Assembly: GCA_964386865.1 (NCBI GenBank)
Contig: CAYLUN010000020.1
Coordinates: 1-64,000 of the forward strand
DNA: 64,000 bases
Reading direction: 5' to 3'
Origin: CAYLUN01 sp964386865
Lineage (GTDB): Bacteria; Verrucomicrobiota; Kiritimatiellia; RFP12; UBA1067
How positions within the stretch are numbered: the first letter of the stretch is position 1; every line of letters starts with the position of its first letter. The position numbers and the translations under genes are program-made. Below, one piece after another: positions 26,525 through 33,378 of the stretch. The notes under the pieces were generated by a model. It saw only the letters and a program-made list of their open reading frames with translations. It was not told the DNA's origin and ran no database searches.

Positions 26525-26586
26525 GCCGATCAGTGTACCCCACGTCCGCGGCCGCAACAACCGCAAATGCCGCACACGAAATGAAA

Positions 26587-26613
26587 GGGGCGGGCCCGAC
26601 ACGGGCCCGCCCC
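26587..26613 (-). terminator. Rho-independent terminator downstream of tpiA
   Basis: A perfect 12-bp stem (GGGGCGGGCCCG / CGGGCCCGCCCC) with a 3-base loop, followed on the minus strand by a T-rich stretch (TTTCATTTC). It lies 47 bases past the tpiA stop. Confidence 0.85.
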
Positions 26614-26624
26614 CAGCGCGTGTG

Positions 26625-26652
26625 CTATAGCCTACAGCCTATAGCCTACAGC
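26625..26652. repeat. Heptamer tandem array (CTAYAGC x4)
   Basis: Four exact 7-bp units alternate CTATAGC and CTACAGC, differing by a single T/C transition. The array lies between the stop of tpiA and its terminator hairpin, in the 3' untranslated region. Confidence 0.95.
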
Positions 26653-26659
26653 CCGCCTC

Positions 26660-27412
26660 TCACTCGCCGGCTTTGACGATCGCCGCGAACGAGTCGGCCT
26701 TGAGCGCCGCGCCGCCGATCAGGCCGCCGTCGATGTCCGGCTGGCTCATCAGCTCCTTGGCGTTCTCGGGCTTCATGCTGCCGCCGTATTGGATGCGGAT
26801 CGTGCTCGCGGTGTCGCCGCACGAAATCTCCGCCAGCGTGCGGCGGATCAGCGCGTGAACCTCCTGCGCCTGCGCCGGCGAGGCCGTGCGGCCGGTGCCG
26901 ATCGCCCACACGGGCTCATACGCGACCACGACCTTCTTCAGATCCGCGCCGAGGTCGGCCAAGCCGGCCTTGGTCTGGCGCACCACGACGGCCTCCATCT
27001 GGCCCCCGTCGCGCTCCGCGAGCGTCTCGCCCACGCAGACGATCGGAATCAGGCCCGCTGCCAGCGCGGCCTTGGTGCGCTTGTTGACGGTCTCGTCGGT
27101 CTCGCCGAAGTACTGGCGGCGTTCGCTGTGGCCGATGATCGCATACGTGACGCCCAGATCCTTGAGCATGGCGGCCGAGATCTCGCCCGTGAAGGCGCCC
27201 GACGCCTCCCAGTGCACGTTCTGCGCGCCCAGCATGACGTTCGAGCCCGCGCAAGCGGCGGCGGCTTCCTTGAGGTCCGTGAAGGGCGGGCAGACCACGA
27301 CCTCGACATTCTTGACGCCCGCCACTTCCTTCTTGATCCCCTCGACCAGCGCGGCGGCCTCCGAGGCCGTCTTGTTCATCTTCCAGTTACCGGCAACGAT
27401 TTTCGTACGCAT
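26660..27412 (-). CDS. tpiA: Triosephosphate isomerase
   Basis: A 250-residue enzyme interconverting dihydroxyacetone phosphate and glyceraldehyde 3-phosphate in glycolysis. Every signature is present: VAGNWKMNKT with the substrate Asn/Lys, AIIGHSERRQYFGE with the catalytic His, VAYEPVWAIGTG with the catalytic Glu and loop 6, and IQYGGSMKPENA near the phosphate site. The length is normal for the family. AAGGAG lies 8 bases before the ATG at 27412. It is not next to gap or pgk here; the upstream gene, ThuA-like, is divergent. Confidence 0.98.
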   Translation of the reverse strand: MRTKIVAGNWKMNKTASEAAALVEGIKKEVAGVKNVEVVVCPPFTDLKEAAAACAGSNVMLGAQNVHWEASGAFTGEISAAMLKDLGVTYAIIGHSERRQYFGETDETVNKRTKAALAAGLIPIVCVGETLAERDGGQMEAVVVRQTKAGLADLGADLKKVVVAYEPVWAIGTGRTASPAQAQEVHALIRRTLAEISCGDTASTIRIQYGGSMKPENAKELMSQPDIDGGLIGGAALKADSFAAIVKAGE

Positions 27413-27638
27413 CCGACAGTCTCCTTACGGGTTCAGAAAAAGAGGCCGTATTATGACCGCTCCCCGGCCGTTATGCAAGCCCGACAGAAAAAACGGCTGA
27501 AATCGAGGGCCTGCTAAACGGGCCGCGCCGGGGCTAGGGCTGATATCAGCGGACGCTTGCTCGGCACATCGGGCTTTGGTACGCTTACCGCCAGTAATTC
27601 GGGGACGTTTTCTGTCCCGTTCCCCGCTGGAGGTGTTT

Positions 27639-28379
27639 ATGCGTCTGCGATCATTCCTGTGCGCCTGTCTGCTGCTGACCCTCGCGACTCCGCAGGCGGA
27701 GGCACAGACGCCCCCGGCCAAGAAAGCGAACGTTCTCGTCATCACGGGCGGGCACGGGTTCGAGCGCGAGCCGTTCTTCAAAGTCTTCTCGGACAACCCG
27801 GACATCACCTTTACCGCAGCCGAGCACGCGAAGGGCAGCGCCACCGCATGGGAGCGCGACGACCTGACGAATTTCAACGCGGTCGTGCTCTACGATATGG
27901 CGGCGACCATCACCGACGCGCAGAAGGCGAAGCTCCTCTCGCTCTTCTCGCGCGGCACCGGGCTCGTCGTGCTCCACCACGCGCTCTGCTCCTACCAGAA
28001 CTGGCCCGAGTTCGAGCGCCTGATCGGCGGCCGCTATCAGCCGCCGCCGAAAGGCCAGCCGCAGGTGACCGACAAAATCGGCTACCAGCACGACGTGGAC
28101 TTCGCGGTGACGGTCGCGGACAAGTCGCACGCGATCACGGCCGGCCTCGGCGACTTCACGATCCACGACGAGATCTATTGGGGCTACCGAGTCGGAGCTG
28201 ACGTGCACCCGCTGCTTATGACCGCCCACACCAAGTCCGGCAACCCGCTGATGTGGACGCGCACCGAAGGCCAGTCCCACGTGGTCTTCCTCCAGCTCGG
28301 CCACGACCACCTCGCCTACGAGAACCCGGCCTTCCGCCAGCTCGTCAGCCGCAGCATCGCCTGGGCGGCATCGCGCTAA
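27639..28379 (+). CDS. Secreted ThuA-like protein
   Basis: A 246-residue protein with a signal peptide (MRLRSFLCACLLLTLATPQA) and a ThuA domain of the class-I-amidotransferase-like fold: VLVITGGHGFEREPFF, then ITDAQKAKLLSLFSRGTGLV, VLHHALCSYQNWPEF and SHVVFLQLGHDHLAYENPAF. ThuA proteins are linked to sugar metabolism (trehalose use and 3-keto-glycoside pathways), and secreted forms abound in PVC bacteria. GGAGG lies just before the ATG at 27639, which selects it over an upstream start. Its stop codon overlaps that of the convergent S4 gene by three bases. Confidence 0.88.
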   Translation: MRLRSFLCACLLLTLATPQAEAQTPPAKKANVLVITGGHGFEREPFFKVFSDNPDITFTAAEHAKGSATAWERDDLTNFNAVVLYDMAATITDAQKAKLLSLFSRGTGLVVLHHALCSYQNWPEFERLIGGRYQPPPKGQPQVTDKIGYQHDVDFAVTVADKSHAITAGLGDFTIHDEIYWGYRVGADVHPLLMTAHTKSGNPLMWTRTEGQSHVVFLQLGHDHLAYENPAFRQLVSRSIAWAASR

Positions 28380-28612
28380 GGTCGAGCCAGCCTAAGCGTC
28401 TGGCCCGCGTACTCGACGACGTCACCAGCCCGCAGCTTCTTGCGCTTGCGGGTCTCGGTCTCGCCGTTGACGCGGACGCGGCCTTCGGCGATGACGGACT
28501 TCGCCTCCCCGCCGCTCTGGGCCAGATTCTCGAACTTCAAGAGGTCGCACAGCTCGACGACCTCCGTTTTGATGACCACGTCGCGCATGCGCAGAGACTT
28601 GTTGTTTGCCAT
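28376..28612 (-). CDS. S4-domain RNA-binding protein
   Basis: A 78-residue protein consisting of one S4 domain: VELCDLLKFENLAQSGGEAK, SVIAEGRVRVNGETETRKRK and LRAGDVVEYAGQTLRL. It resembles the YbcJ/RlbA-type small S4 proteins, which bind structured RNA, often ribosomal. AGGAG lies 5 bases before the ATG at 28612. It starts 8 bases after the HAD-like gene ends, so both share a transcript. Confidence 0.85.
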   Translation of the reverse strand: MANNKSLRMRDVVIKTEVVELCDLLKFENLAQSGGEAKSVIAEGRVRVNGETETRKRKKLRAGDVVEYAGQTLRLARP

Positions 28613-28620
28613 AGGCACTC

Positions 28621-29532
28621 CTAGAAACCGAAGTCGAGCTGGCCGGAGACCACGACCTTGCGGCCGTCGGTGAGCGCGGGATCCGACGTGTCGTACACGC
28701 AGAACTTGATACCGGGAAACCTCCGCGACAACTCCTCTTGGATGTACCGCTCGACCGTGGCGACGTTACCGAGGTCGTCGTCGGAGAAGCCGACGCTGAT
28801 CGGCCGCCTGATCGAGTCCGCCCCCGTGCGCGAGAGAATTCTGATCACGTGTTCGACAAAGTCGCGGATCGCGAACTGCTTGGCGTTCTCGGTTGTCGCC
28901 CGCTCGCCCTCCGTCCGCTTCAGCCACTGCTTGAAGCCTGGGTTCGTCACCGCGTGGTAGCGGTTGAGCGACAGGTAGTAGTCGATCTCCGCCTCGTCCG
29001 CGCGGAACTCAGTCAGCCCGTCAAAGCACGCCCGGTAGCCGCGCAGGTTGGCCATCATCTCGGCCTTTTCGGCCGGCGTCAGCACCAGGTCGAGAAACAG
29101 CCTGACGGCTTTCCTGAGCGAGTCCGACTCGTGGCCGCGGGCGGTGACGATCGCGAAGAGCCGCCCCTCGACCAGCGTCTCGCGCAGCGTGTGGAAACTC
29201 GGCCCCGGCTGCGTCTCCCCCGAAAGAACCTTCTCCAGCGCCGCGCGCGTGTCGCGCAGGAACCGGCTCTCGCTCTCGTCCGCGTAGTCCTGAAACTCCA
29301 CGAACGCGTTCTCCCAGTCGCCGCCGGGCGCGCGGTAGTTCTCGCTGTCGGTCCGCACCACCGCGAAGGCCGCCGTCGAGACGCTGTGCGGCGCCCACGT
29401 GCCGTCCGCCTGCCGCCGCTCCAGATGGATGCGCGTCGGCATGTGCAGGATGTTGTCGTCCCAGTCGAAGATGTAATACTTGAAGTCGCGCTCGGCGACG
29501 CGCAAGTTAACGTTTTGGGCATGACGGCTCAT
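28621..29532 (-). CDS. HAD-superfamily-like protein
   Basis: A 303-residue protein with HAD-type motifs: YYIFDWDDNILHMP (motif I, DxD), AIVTARGHES (motif II Thr) and ISVGFSDDDLGN (late acidic motif). A central helical cap of about 100 residues carries FDGLTEFRADEAEIDYYL. A Lys of motif III is not certain. No exact family is known to me; the role may be phosphate hydrolysis on a small molecule. It is co-directional with the S4 gene and divergent from the FolM-like reductase across a 50-bp gap. Confidence 0.7.
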   Translation of the reverse strand: MSRHAQNVNLRVAERDFKYYIFDWDDNILHMPTRIHLERRQADGTWAPHSVSTAAFAVVRTDSENYRAPGGDWENAFVEFQDYADESESRFLRDTRAALEKVLSGETQPGPSFHTLRETLVEGRLFAIVTARGHESDSLRKAVRLFLDLVLTPAEKAEMMANLRGYRACFDGLTEFRADEAEIDYYLSLNRYHAVTNPGFKQWLKRTEGERATTENAKQFAIRDFVEHVIRILSRTGADSIRRPISVGFSDDDLGNVATVERYIQEELSRRFPGIKFCVYDTSDPALTDGRKVVVSGQLDFGF

Positions 29533-29582
29533 CGCGAATTAAGGTATGATGCCCGCCGCCGAATGTCAACCCGTATCCCCCT

Positions 29583-30302
29583 ATGAGCCGAACCGTATTA
29601 GTCACCGGCGCCGCCGTGCGCCTAGGAAGCGCCATCGCCGAGGCCCTCGCCCGCGCCGGGTGGGACGTGGTCGTCCACGCCCACCGCTCCCTTGCGCCGG
29701 CCGACGCCCTGTGCGCGCGGCTGCGCGCGCTCGGCAGCCAGGCGTGGCGCGTGGCTGGCGACCTCCTCGCGCCAGGCGGCCCGGACGCCGTCTTCGACGA
29801 CGCGCTCGGCGCCGCCGGCTCCCTCGATGCGCTGGTCAACAACGCCTCCGTCTTCGAACGCCAGCCGCTCGCGACAGCCGCGCCCGGTGACTTCGAGCGC
29901 CTGTGGCGCATCAACGCCCTCGCGCCGATCCGGCTCACCCAGCGCCTCGCCGGCCACCTGTCGTCTCGCGGGGCGCGCGGCTGCGCGGTGAACCTGCTCG
30001 ACCAGCGCATCGCGCAGGCCAGCGCCGGCGCGACGCCCTACGCGCTGTCCAAGAAGACGCTGGAATCCTTCACCCTTTCTGCCGCCCGCGAACTGGCCCC
30101 CACCCTGCGCGTCAACGCGGTCGCGCCCGGCGCCGTGCTGCCTCCCGAGGCGGCCGGCGCCCGCGAGGCAGCCGGCTCATTCCCGCTCGGCTCGCGGCCC
30201 ACGGCCGGGCACGTCGCTGAGGCCGTCCGCTACCTGCTCGACGCCGAAGCGGTCACCGGGCAAATCCTCTTCGTGGACGGCGGCCAGCACCTCGCGTGCT
30301 GA
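29583..30302 (+). CDS. Short-chain dehydrogenase, pteridine-reductase (FolM/PTR1)-like
   Basis: A 239-residue SDR. The cofactor loop is VLVTGAAVRLGSAIAEAL, with a basic NADPH-type residue nearby, and the segment LDALVNNASVFERQ follows. The catalytic segment is NLLDQRIAQASAGATPYALS followed by KK. Instead of the usual SDR serine it has an aspartate (LLD) before the Y-x-x-x-K pair, as in FolM and pteridine reductase PTR1. Reduction of dihydromonapterin, dihydrofolate or another pterin is therefore more likely than general alcohol oxidation. The end, VNAVAPGAVLPPE and ITGQILFVDGGQHLA-like, is standard SDR. Confidence 0.8.
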   Translation: MSRTVLVTGAAVRLGSAIAEALARAGWDVVVHAHRSLAPADALCARLRALGSQAWRVAGDLLAPGGPDAVFDDALGAAGSLDALVNNASVFERQPLATAAPGDFERLWRINALAPIRLTQRLAGHLSSRGARGCAVNLLDQRIAQASAGATPYALSKKTLESFTLSAARELAPTLRVNAVAPGAVLPPEAAGAREAAGSFPLGSRPTAGHVAEAVRYLLDAEAVTGQILFVDGGQHLAC

Positions 30303-30354
30303 GGCCGCGAACCCGCAACCTTTACCTGTAACACCCAATCCCAAAGGAACACGC

Positions 30355-30972
30355 ATGAGACTGTCAGCCGCCTTCGCCCTCCTGTTCGCCACACTCGCCC
30401 TCTCGGGCTGCGCCACCTTCAGCCGCTCGTCCGGCGCTGCGCCGATCCCCTGCACCTACCGCTTCAAAATGCTCTCGCGGCCCGAGGACCAGGCCCGCGT
30501 CGAGGCCGCCATCCACACGGTCGCGGTCGGCACCGTCTCGAAATCGGGCACCGTCTCGTTCCCGGAGTACCGCTTCCGCGTGGCGCGGCTTGCGGACCTC
30601 GACGCGCTGCACCCGCGCCTGCTCTATAGCAACCCGGGCGCGCCGCTTGCGGGCAGCCGCCAGCAGGCGCTGAACCTCAAGGCCGCCGGCGTGGACGTCA
30701 CCTTCGACTCCACCGACGTCTCCGCGTCCGCGACCACGACGCTCACCTTTAACGTCAAGCCCGGCTCCCGCCTCTACTTCAAGCACCCCGGCGGCATCGA
30801 GGCCGACATCACGGCCAAAGTCGACAAGGCCGGCAAGGTCACGCTGCCCGCGACCATCAAGGAGGGGCAGAAGTATGTGTACGTCCGCGCGATGAAGGAC
30901 AACGTGACCCGCTACATCCGCATCAACATCTTCACGAACGAAGTTCAGGACGTCACCAAACGGGATTACTGA
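30355..30972 (+). CDS. Lipoprotein of unknown function
   Basis: A 205-residue protein with a lipoprotein signal: MRLSAAFALLFATLALSGCA, with lipobox LSGC. The mature region (YRFKMLSRPEDQARVEAAIH, TVSFPEYRFRVARLADLDAL) is beta-rich, with an Ig-like C-terminal half ending KYVYVRAMKDNVTRYIRINI. An AAAGGAA site precedes the ATG. No family is recognised. A hairpin follows the stop immediately. Confidence 0.75.
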   Translation: MRLSAAFALLFATLALSGCATFSRSSGAAPIPCTYRFKMLSRPEDQARVEAAIHTVAVGTVSKSGTVSFPEYRFRVARLADLDALHPRLLYSNPGAPLAGSRQQALNLKAAGVDVTFDSTDVSASATTTLTFNVKPGSRLYFKHPGGIEADITAKVDKAGKVTLPATIKEGQKYVYVRAMKDNVTRYIRINIFTNEVQDVTKRDY

Positions 30973-30973
30973 G

Positions 30974-31000
30974 AGCCCTCATTTTTTCTAAACGAGGGCT
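30974..31000 (+). terminator. Hairpin after the lipoprotein gene
   Basis: AGCCCTC (30974-30980) pairs with GAGGGCT (30994-31000) around a 13-base T-rich loop, directly after the lipoprotein stop. No U-run follows, so termination may be partial. The right arm touches the -35 box of the next gene. Confidence 0.5.
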
Positions 31001-31028
31001 TGCATCTTACCGCCTAATCCGCCATTAT
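31000..31028 (+). promoter_or_regulatory. Putative promoter of the small basic protein gene
   Basis: TTGCAT (31000-31005) and CATTAT (31023-31028) are 17 bases apart; an overlapping TATAGA at 31026 is an alternative -10. The leader carries GGAGG just before the ATG at 31073. Confidence 0.45.
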
Positions 31029-31072
31029 AGAACGCACTTTTTACCACAACGGAAAGACTCGGAGGATTTTTT

Positions 31073-31426
31073 ATGGGTTCAGGCCGTACATTACGCAAGC
31101 ACTCTCACACCCGCCCCGTCAAGACCCCGGGCGAGAAGCTCCGCCGCTGCAAGGCGCAGCGCGCCCGTCTCGTGAAGTTCGGCATGGATGAGGCTGTTGT
31201 TTGCAAGATGCAGCCGGAGGACGTTCGCAAGCTGGTCCAGCGCCCCACGAAAGTGAAAAAGTGCTTGGCCGCCAAGGCCGCCACAGCTGCGGCCGCGCCG
31301 GCTGCCGAAGCCGCGCCGAAGGCCAAGGCCGCGCCGAAAGCCAAGGCCGCGCCGAAAGCCAAGGCCGCGCCCAAGGCCGCCAAAGCGCCCGCCGCCAAAG
31401 CGAAGGCTCCGAAGAAAGCCGAGTGA
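31073..31426 (+). CDS. Small basic protein with histone-H1-like Ala/Lys/Pro tail
   Basis: A 117-residue, very basic protein. The N-terminal 60 residues (MGSGRTLRKHSHTRPVKTPG, EKLRRCKAQRARLVKFGMD, VCKMQPEDVRKLVQRPTKVK) look like a compact nucleic-acid-binding domain. The second half is a low-complexity tail of AAPKAK repeats, as in bacterial histone-H1-like proteins. The first part vaguely recalls the short basic protein family known from Chlamydiae and Verrucomicrobia, but I cannot confirm homology. The clear ribosome site, own promoter and terminator on both sides suggest an abundant product, perhaps nucleoid- or ribosome-associated. Confidence 0.75.
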   Translation: MGSGRTLRKHSHTRPVKTPGEKLRRCKAQRARLVKFGMDEAVVCKMQPEDVRKLVQRPTKVKKCLAAKAATAAAAPAAEAAPKAKAAPKAKAAPKAKAAPKAAKAPAAKAKAPKKAE

Positions 31427-31454
31427 CCCGGCGGAGCCGGCTTCCGCTTGACAG

Positions 31455-31486
31455 AACGCGCCCCGTTCGACGAACGGCGGCGCGTT
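31455..31486. terminator. Bidirectional terminator between convergent genes
   Basis: A nested stem: AACGCGCC pairs with GGCGCGTT and, inside it, CCGTTCG pairs with CGAACGG around a single A. T-rich sequence follows on the plus side (TTTCGCATTTT). It separates the small basic protein gene from the convergent glycosyltransferase. Confidence 0.8.
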
Positions 31487-31494
31487 TCGCATTT

Positions 31495-32619
31495 TCACCG
31501 CCGGGCGAGCACCGCGCCGCGATAGACGGCCGAAACCGCTGACGCCATCGCGACGAGGCCGCGCTCAGCCACAGCCGCGCGCCCCTGCTCCGCCAGCCGC
31601 AGCCGCTTCTGCGGGTCGCGCAGCAGGCTCAGCAGCGCGTCGCACAGCGCCTCCGGGCTCTCAGGCTCGAACACCAGGCCGTCGACGCCGTCGCGGATCA
31701 GCTCAGGCACGCCGCCCACCGCCGCCGCGGCCACAGGCACGCCGGCCTGCTGCGCCTCCAAGACCGCGTACGGGCAGCCCTCCCACCGCGAGGGAACCGC
31801 CACCACATCGACCTCCCGCATGCGGGCCACAACCTCCTCCTGCCGGCACTCCCCCTCGAACCGCACATGCGCGCCGACCTGAAGGCCCTCCGCCCGCTCG
31901 CGCAAGGCCGCCTCCATCGCGCCGCCGCCGAACAGGCGGAAGCGGACTTGCGGCAGGTGCGCCACCACGCCGGCCGCCGCCTCGAGCAGCAAATCCGGGC
32001 CCTTCTGAGGCGCCAGCCGGCCGAAGAACCCGACCGTCAGCTCGCCGGACTCGCGCACCCGCACCGGGCCCGCGTCGGCCGGGCGCACGCCGTTGCGGAT
32101 GAGCGCCACGCGCTCGGGGGCGTAGCCGAGCCGAGCCGCCTCGCGCGCCTCTTCCTCCGAGACCACGATCAGCGCCGCCGTGCGCCCGCGCATGCTCGTC
32201 TCGAGCCTGCGGTAGAGCCGCCGCCGCCGCTCGCCGCACGTCATCAGGAACGCGAACGCGTGCGGCGTATAAACCACTGGCACGCGGCACCACGCCCCCG
32301 CCAGGCGCGCCAGGAAGCCGGCCTTCGCGCTGTGCGCATGGATCAGCCCCGGCCGCACGCGGCGCACCAGCCGCACCAGCCGCGCCAGATTGGCGAGGTC
32401 GGACAACGGCGCGATCCCGCGCCGCATCGGGATTTCGTGCACCGGCACGCCGCGCGCCGCGTACCCCGCCAGCTCCTCCTCGCCGTCGAGCGGATCGCGC
32501 AGGCGCGAGACCGCCAGCTCGCAGCGGAACGCCGCCGGATCCAGCGCCGAAATGAGGTCGCGCACGTGGCGGCGCGTGCCGCCCTCCAGCGCCTCGAGAA
32601 CGTGCAGCACCGTCGTCAT
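31495..32619 (-). CDS. GT4-family glycosyltransferase
   Basis: A 374-residue GT-B enzyme. The N-terminal domain starts TVLHVLEALEGGTRRHVRDL, with VRPGLIHAHSAKAGFLARLA. The C-terminal domain carries LTVGFFGRLAPQKGPDLLLE and the E-x7-E-type VPSRWEGCPYAVLEAQQAG, then AAAVGGVPELIRDGVDGLV. This is a retaining transferase of family GT4, probably adding a hexose to a surface glycan. The ATG at 32619 overlaps the stop of the peptidase gene by ATGA, so the long upstream extension of the frame is not real. It sits apart from the main glycan cluster at 53.6-60.2 kb. Confidence 0.9.
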   Translation of the reverse strand: MTTVLHVLEALEGGTRRHVRDLISALDPAAFRCELAVSRLRDPLDGEEELAGYAARGVPVHEIPMRRGIAPLSDLANLARLVRLVRRVRPGLIHAHSAKAGFLARLAGAWCRVPVVYTPHAFAFLMTCGERRRRLYRRLETSMRGRTAALIVVSEEEAREAARLGYAPERVALIRNGVRPADAGPVRVRESGELTVGFFGRLAPQKGPDLLLEAAAGVVAHLPQVRFRLFGGGAMEAALRERAEGLQVGAHVRFEGECRQEEVVARMREVDVVAVPSRWEGCPYAVLEAQQAGVPVAAAAVGGVPELIRDGVDGLVFEPESPEALCDALLSLLRDPQKRLRLAEQGRAAVAERGLVAMASAVSAVYRGAVLARR

Positions 32620-33173
32620 GGCTGACCGCCCCGCGCGCGAACCCATGCGCGCGTCTGCAGCTCCTGCCGGCGCTGCCGCCAGTCGGGCAGGCAGCGCGCC
32701 AGCTGAAAGTAGTAGGCCTTGGAGTGGTCGAGCCGCACCAGGTGGCACAGCTCGTGCACGATCACGTAGTCGATCAGCCGCCGCGGCACGTGCACCAGCT
32801 CGGCGCTGAGCGTGATGTGCCCGTCCGGCGAACAGCTCCCCCAGCGCGTCTTCATCGACCGCACCGTCAGCCGCAGCCCCTCCGGACACGCGGCCGAGCG
32901 CAGCGCCAGCGGGCACCGCGCGCTCGGCAGGTGCGTCCGGCAGCGCTCGGCCGCCTCGGCCAGATACGCAGGCAGCCGGGCGGCCGCCTGCTCGCGGAAC
33001 CACCCGTCCACCAGCTCCTTGACGCGCGGCGCGTTCGACGTGTCCGCCAGCGCCACCCGCAGCGCATCGTCCTCGCGAGTGACGCGCTTCCAGACCGCAT
33101 GCTCCACCTCGAGGCGCAGCGGCTGGCCCAAGAAAAAGACCGTCGTCCGGCCATCTGTCTCACATTCGCTCAT
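32616..33173 (-). CDS. YgjP/WLM-like zinc metallopeptidase (DUF45)
   Basis: A 185-residue protein of the YgjP family. It has the family line TRWGSCSPDGHITLSAELVH and the zinc motif VIVHELCHLVRLDHSKAYY (HExxH with a third His), ending FQLARCLPDWRQRRQEL. The N-terminal half is a beta-rich pseudo-domain that contains VFFLGQPLRLEVEH. These are cytosolic peptidases related to SprT/WSS1, with unknown targets. The ATG at 33173 fits the family length. The coupling to a glycosyltransferase by ATGA is unusual and functionally unexplained. Confidence 0.9.
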   Translation of the reverse strand: MSECETDGRTTVFFLGQPLRLEVEHAVWKRVTREDDALRVALADTSNAPRVKELVDGWFREQAAARLPAYLAEAAERCRTHLPSARCPLALRSAACPEGLRLTVRSMKTRWGSCSPDGHITLSAELVHVPRRLIDYVIVHELCHLVRLDHSKAYYFQLARCLPDWRQRRQELQTRAWVRARGGQP

Positions 33174-33271
33174 CGCGTTTTCCGCTCCCGCCCGCACACT
33201 CCCTTCACGAGGAATTAGGATACTCGCGAAACCGTTCCCCGAAAAGCCGAAAAGCCGCCCGATTTTTCGCA

Positions 33272-33301
33272 GTGACAAGCCCCCCGCGGCTCGGGTAGAA
33301 T
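33272..33301 (+). promoter_or_regulatory. Putative promoter of the E2-E3 operon
   Basis: GTGACA (33272-33277, 5 of 6) and TAGAAT (33296-33301, 5 of 6) are 18 bases apart, about 80 bases before the E2 start and divergent from the peptidase gene. Confidence 0.55.
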
Positions 33302-33378
33302 AACGTAATTCAATTCCTGTGTGATCGGCCCCTCCGTATGGGTTGGATCGCGACACGTTTCAACCGTTTGGAGATCGT

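Noticed and set aside
24248..26584. 778-residue plus-strand frame opposite the GH2 remnant and phosphoesterase
   Set aside because: Antisense frame produced by high GC; no recognisable motif.
27425..27877. 150-residue minus-strand frame upstream of tpiA
   Set aside because: Overlaps the ThuA-like gene, Arg/Ser-rich and without a ribosome site.
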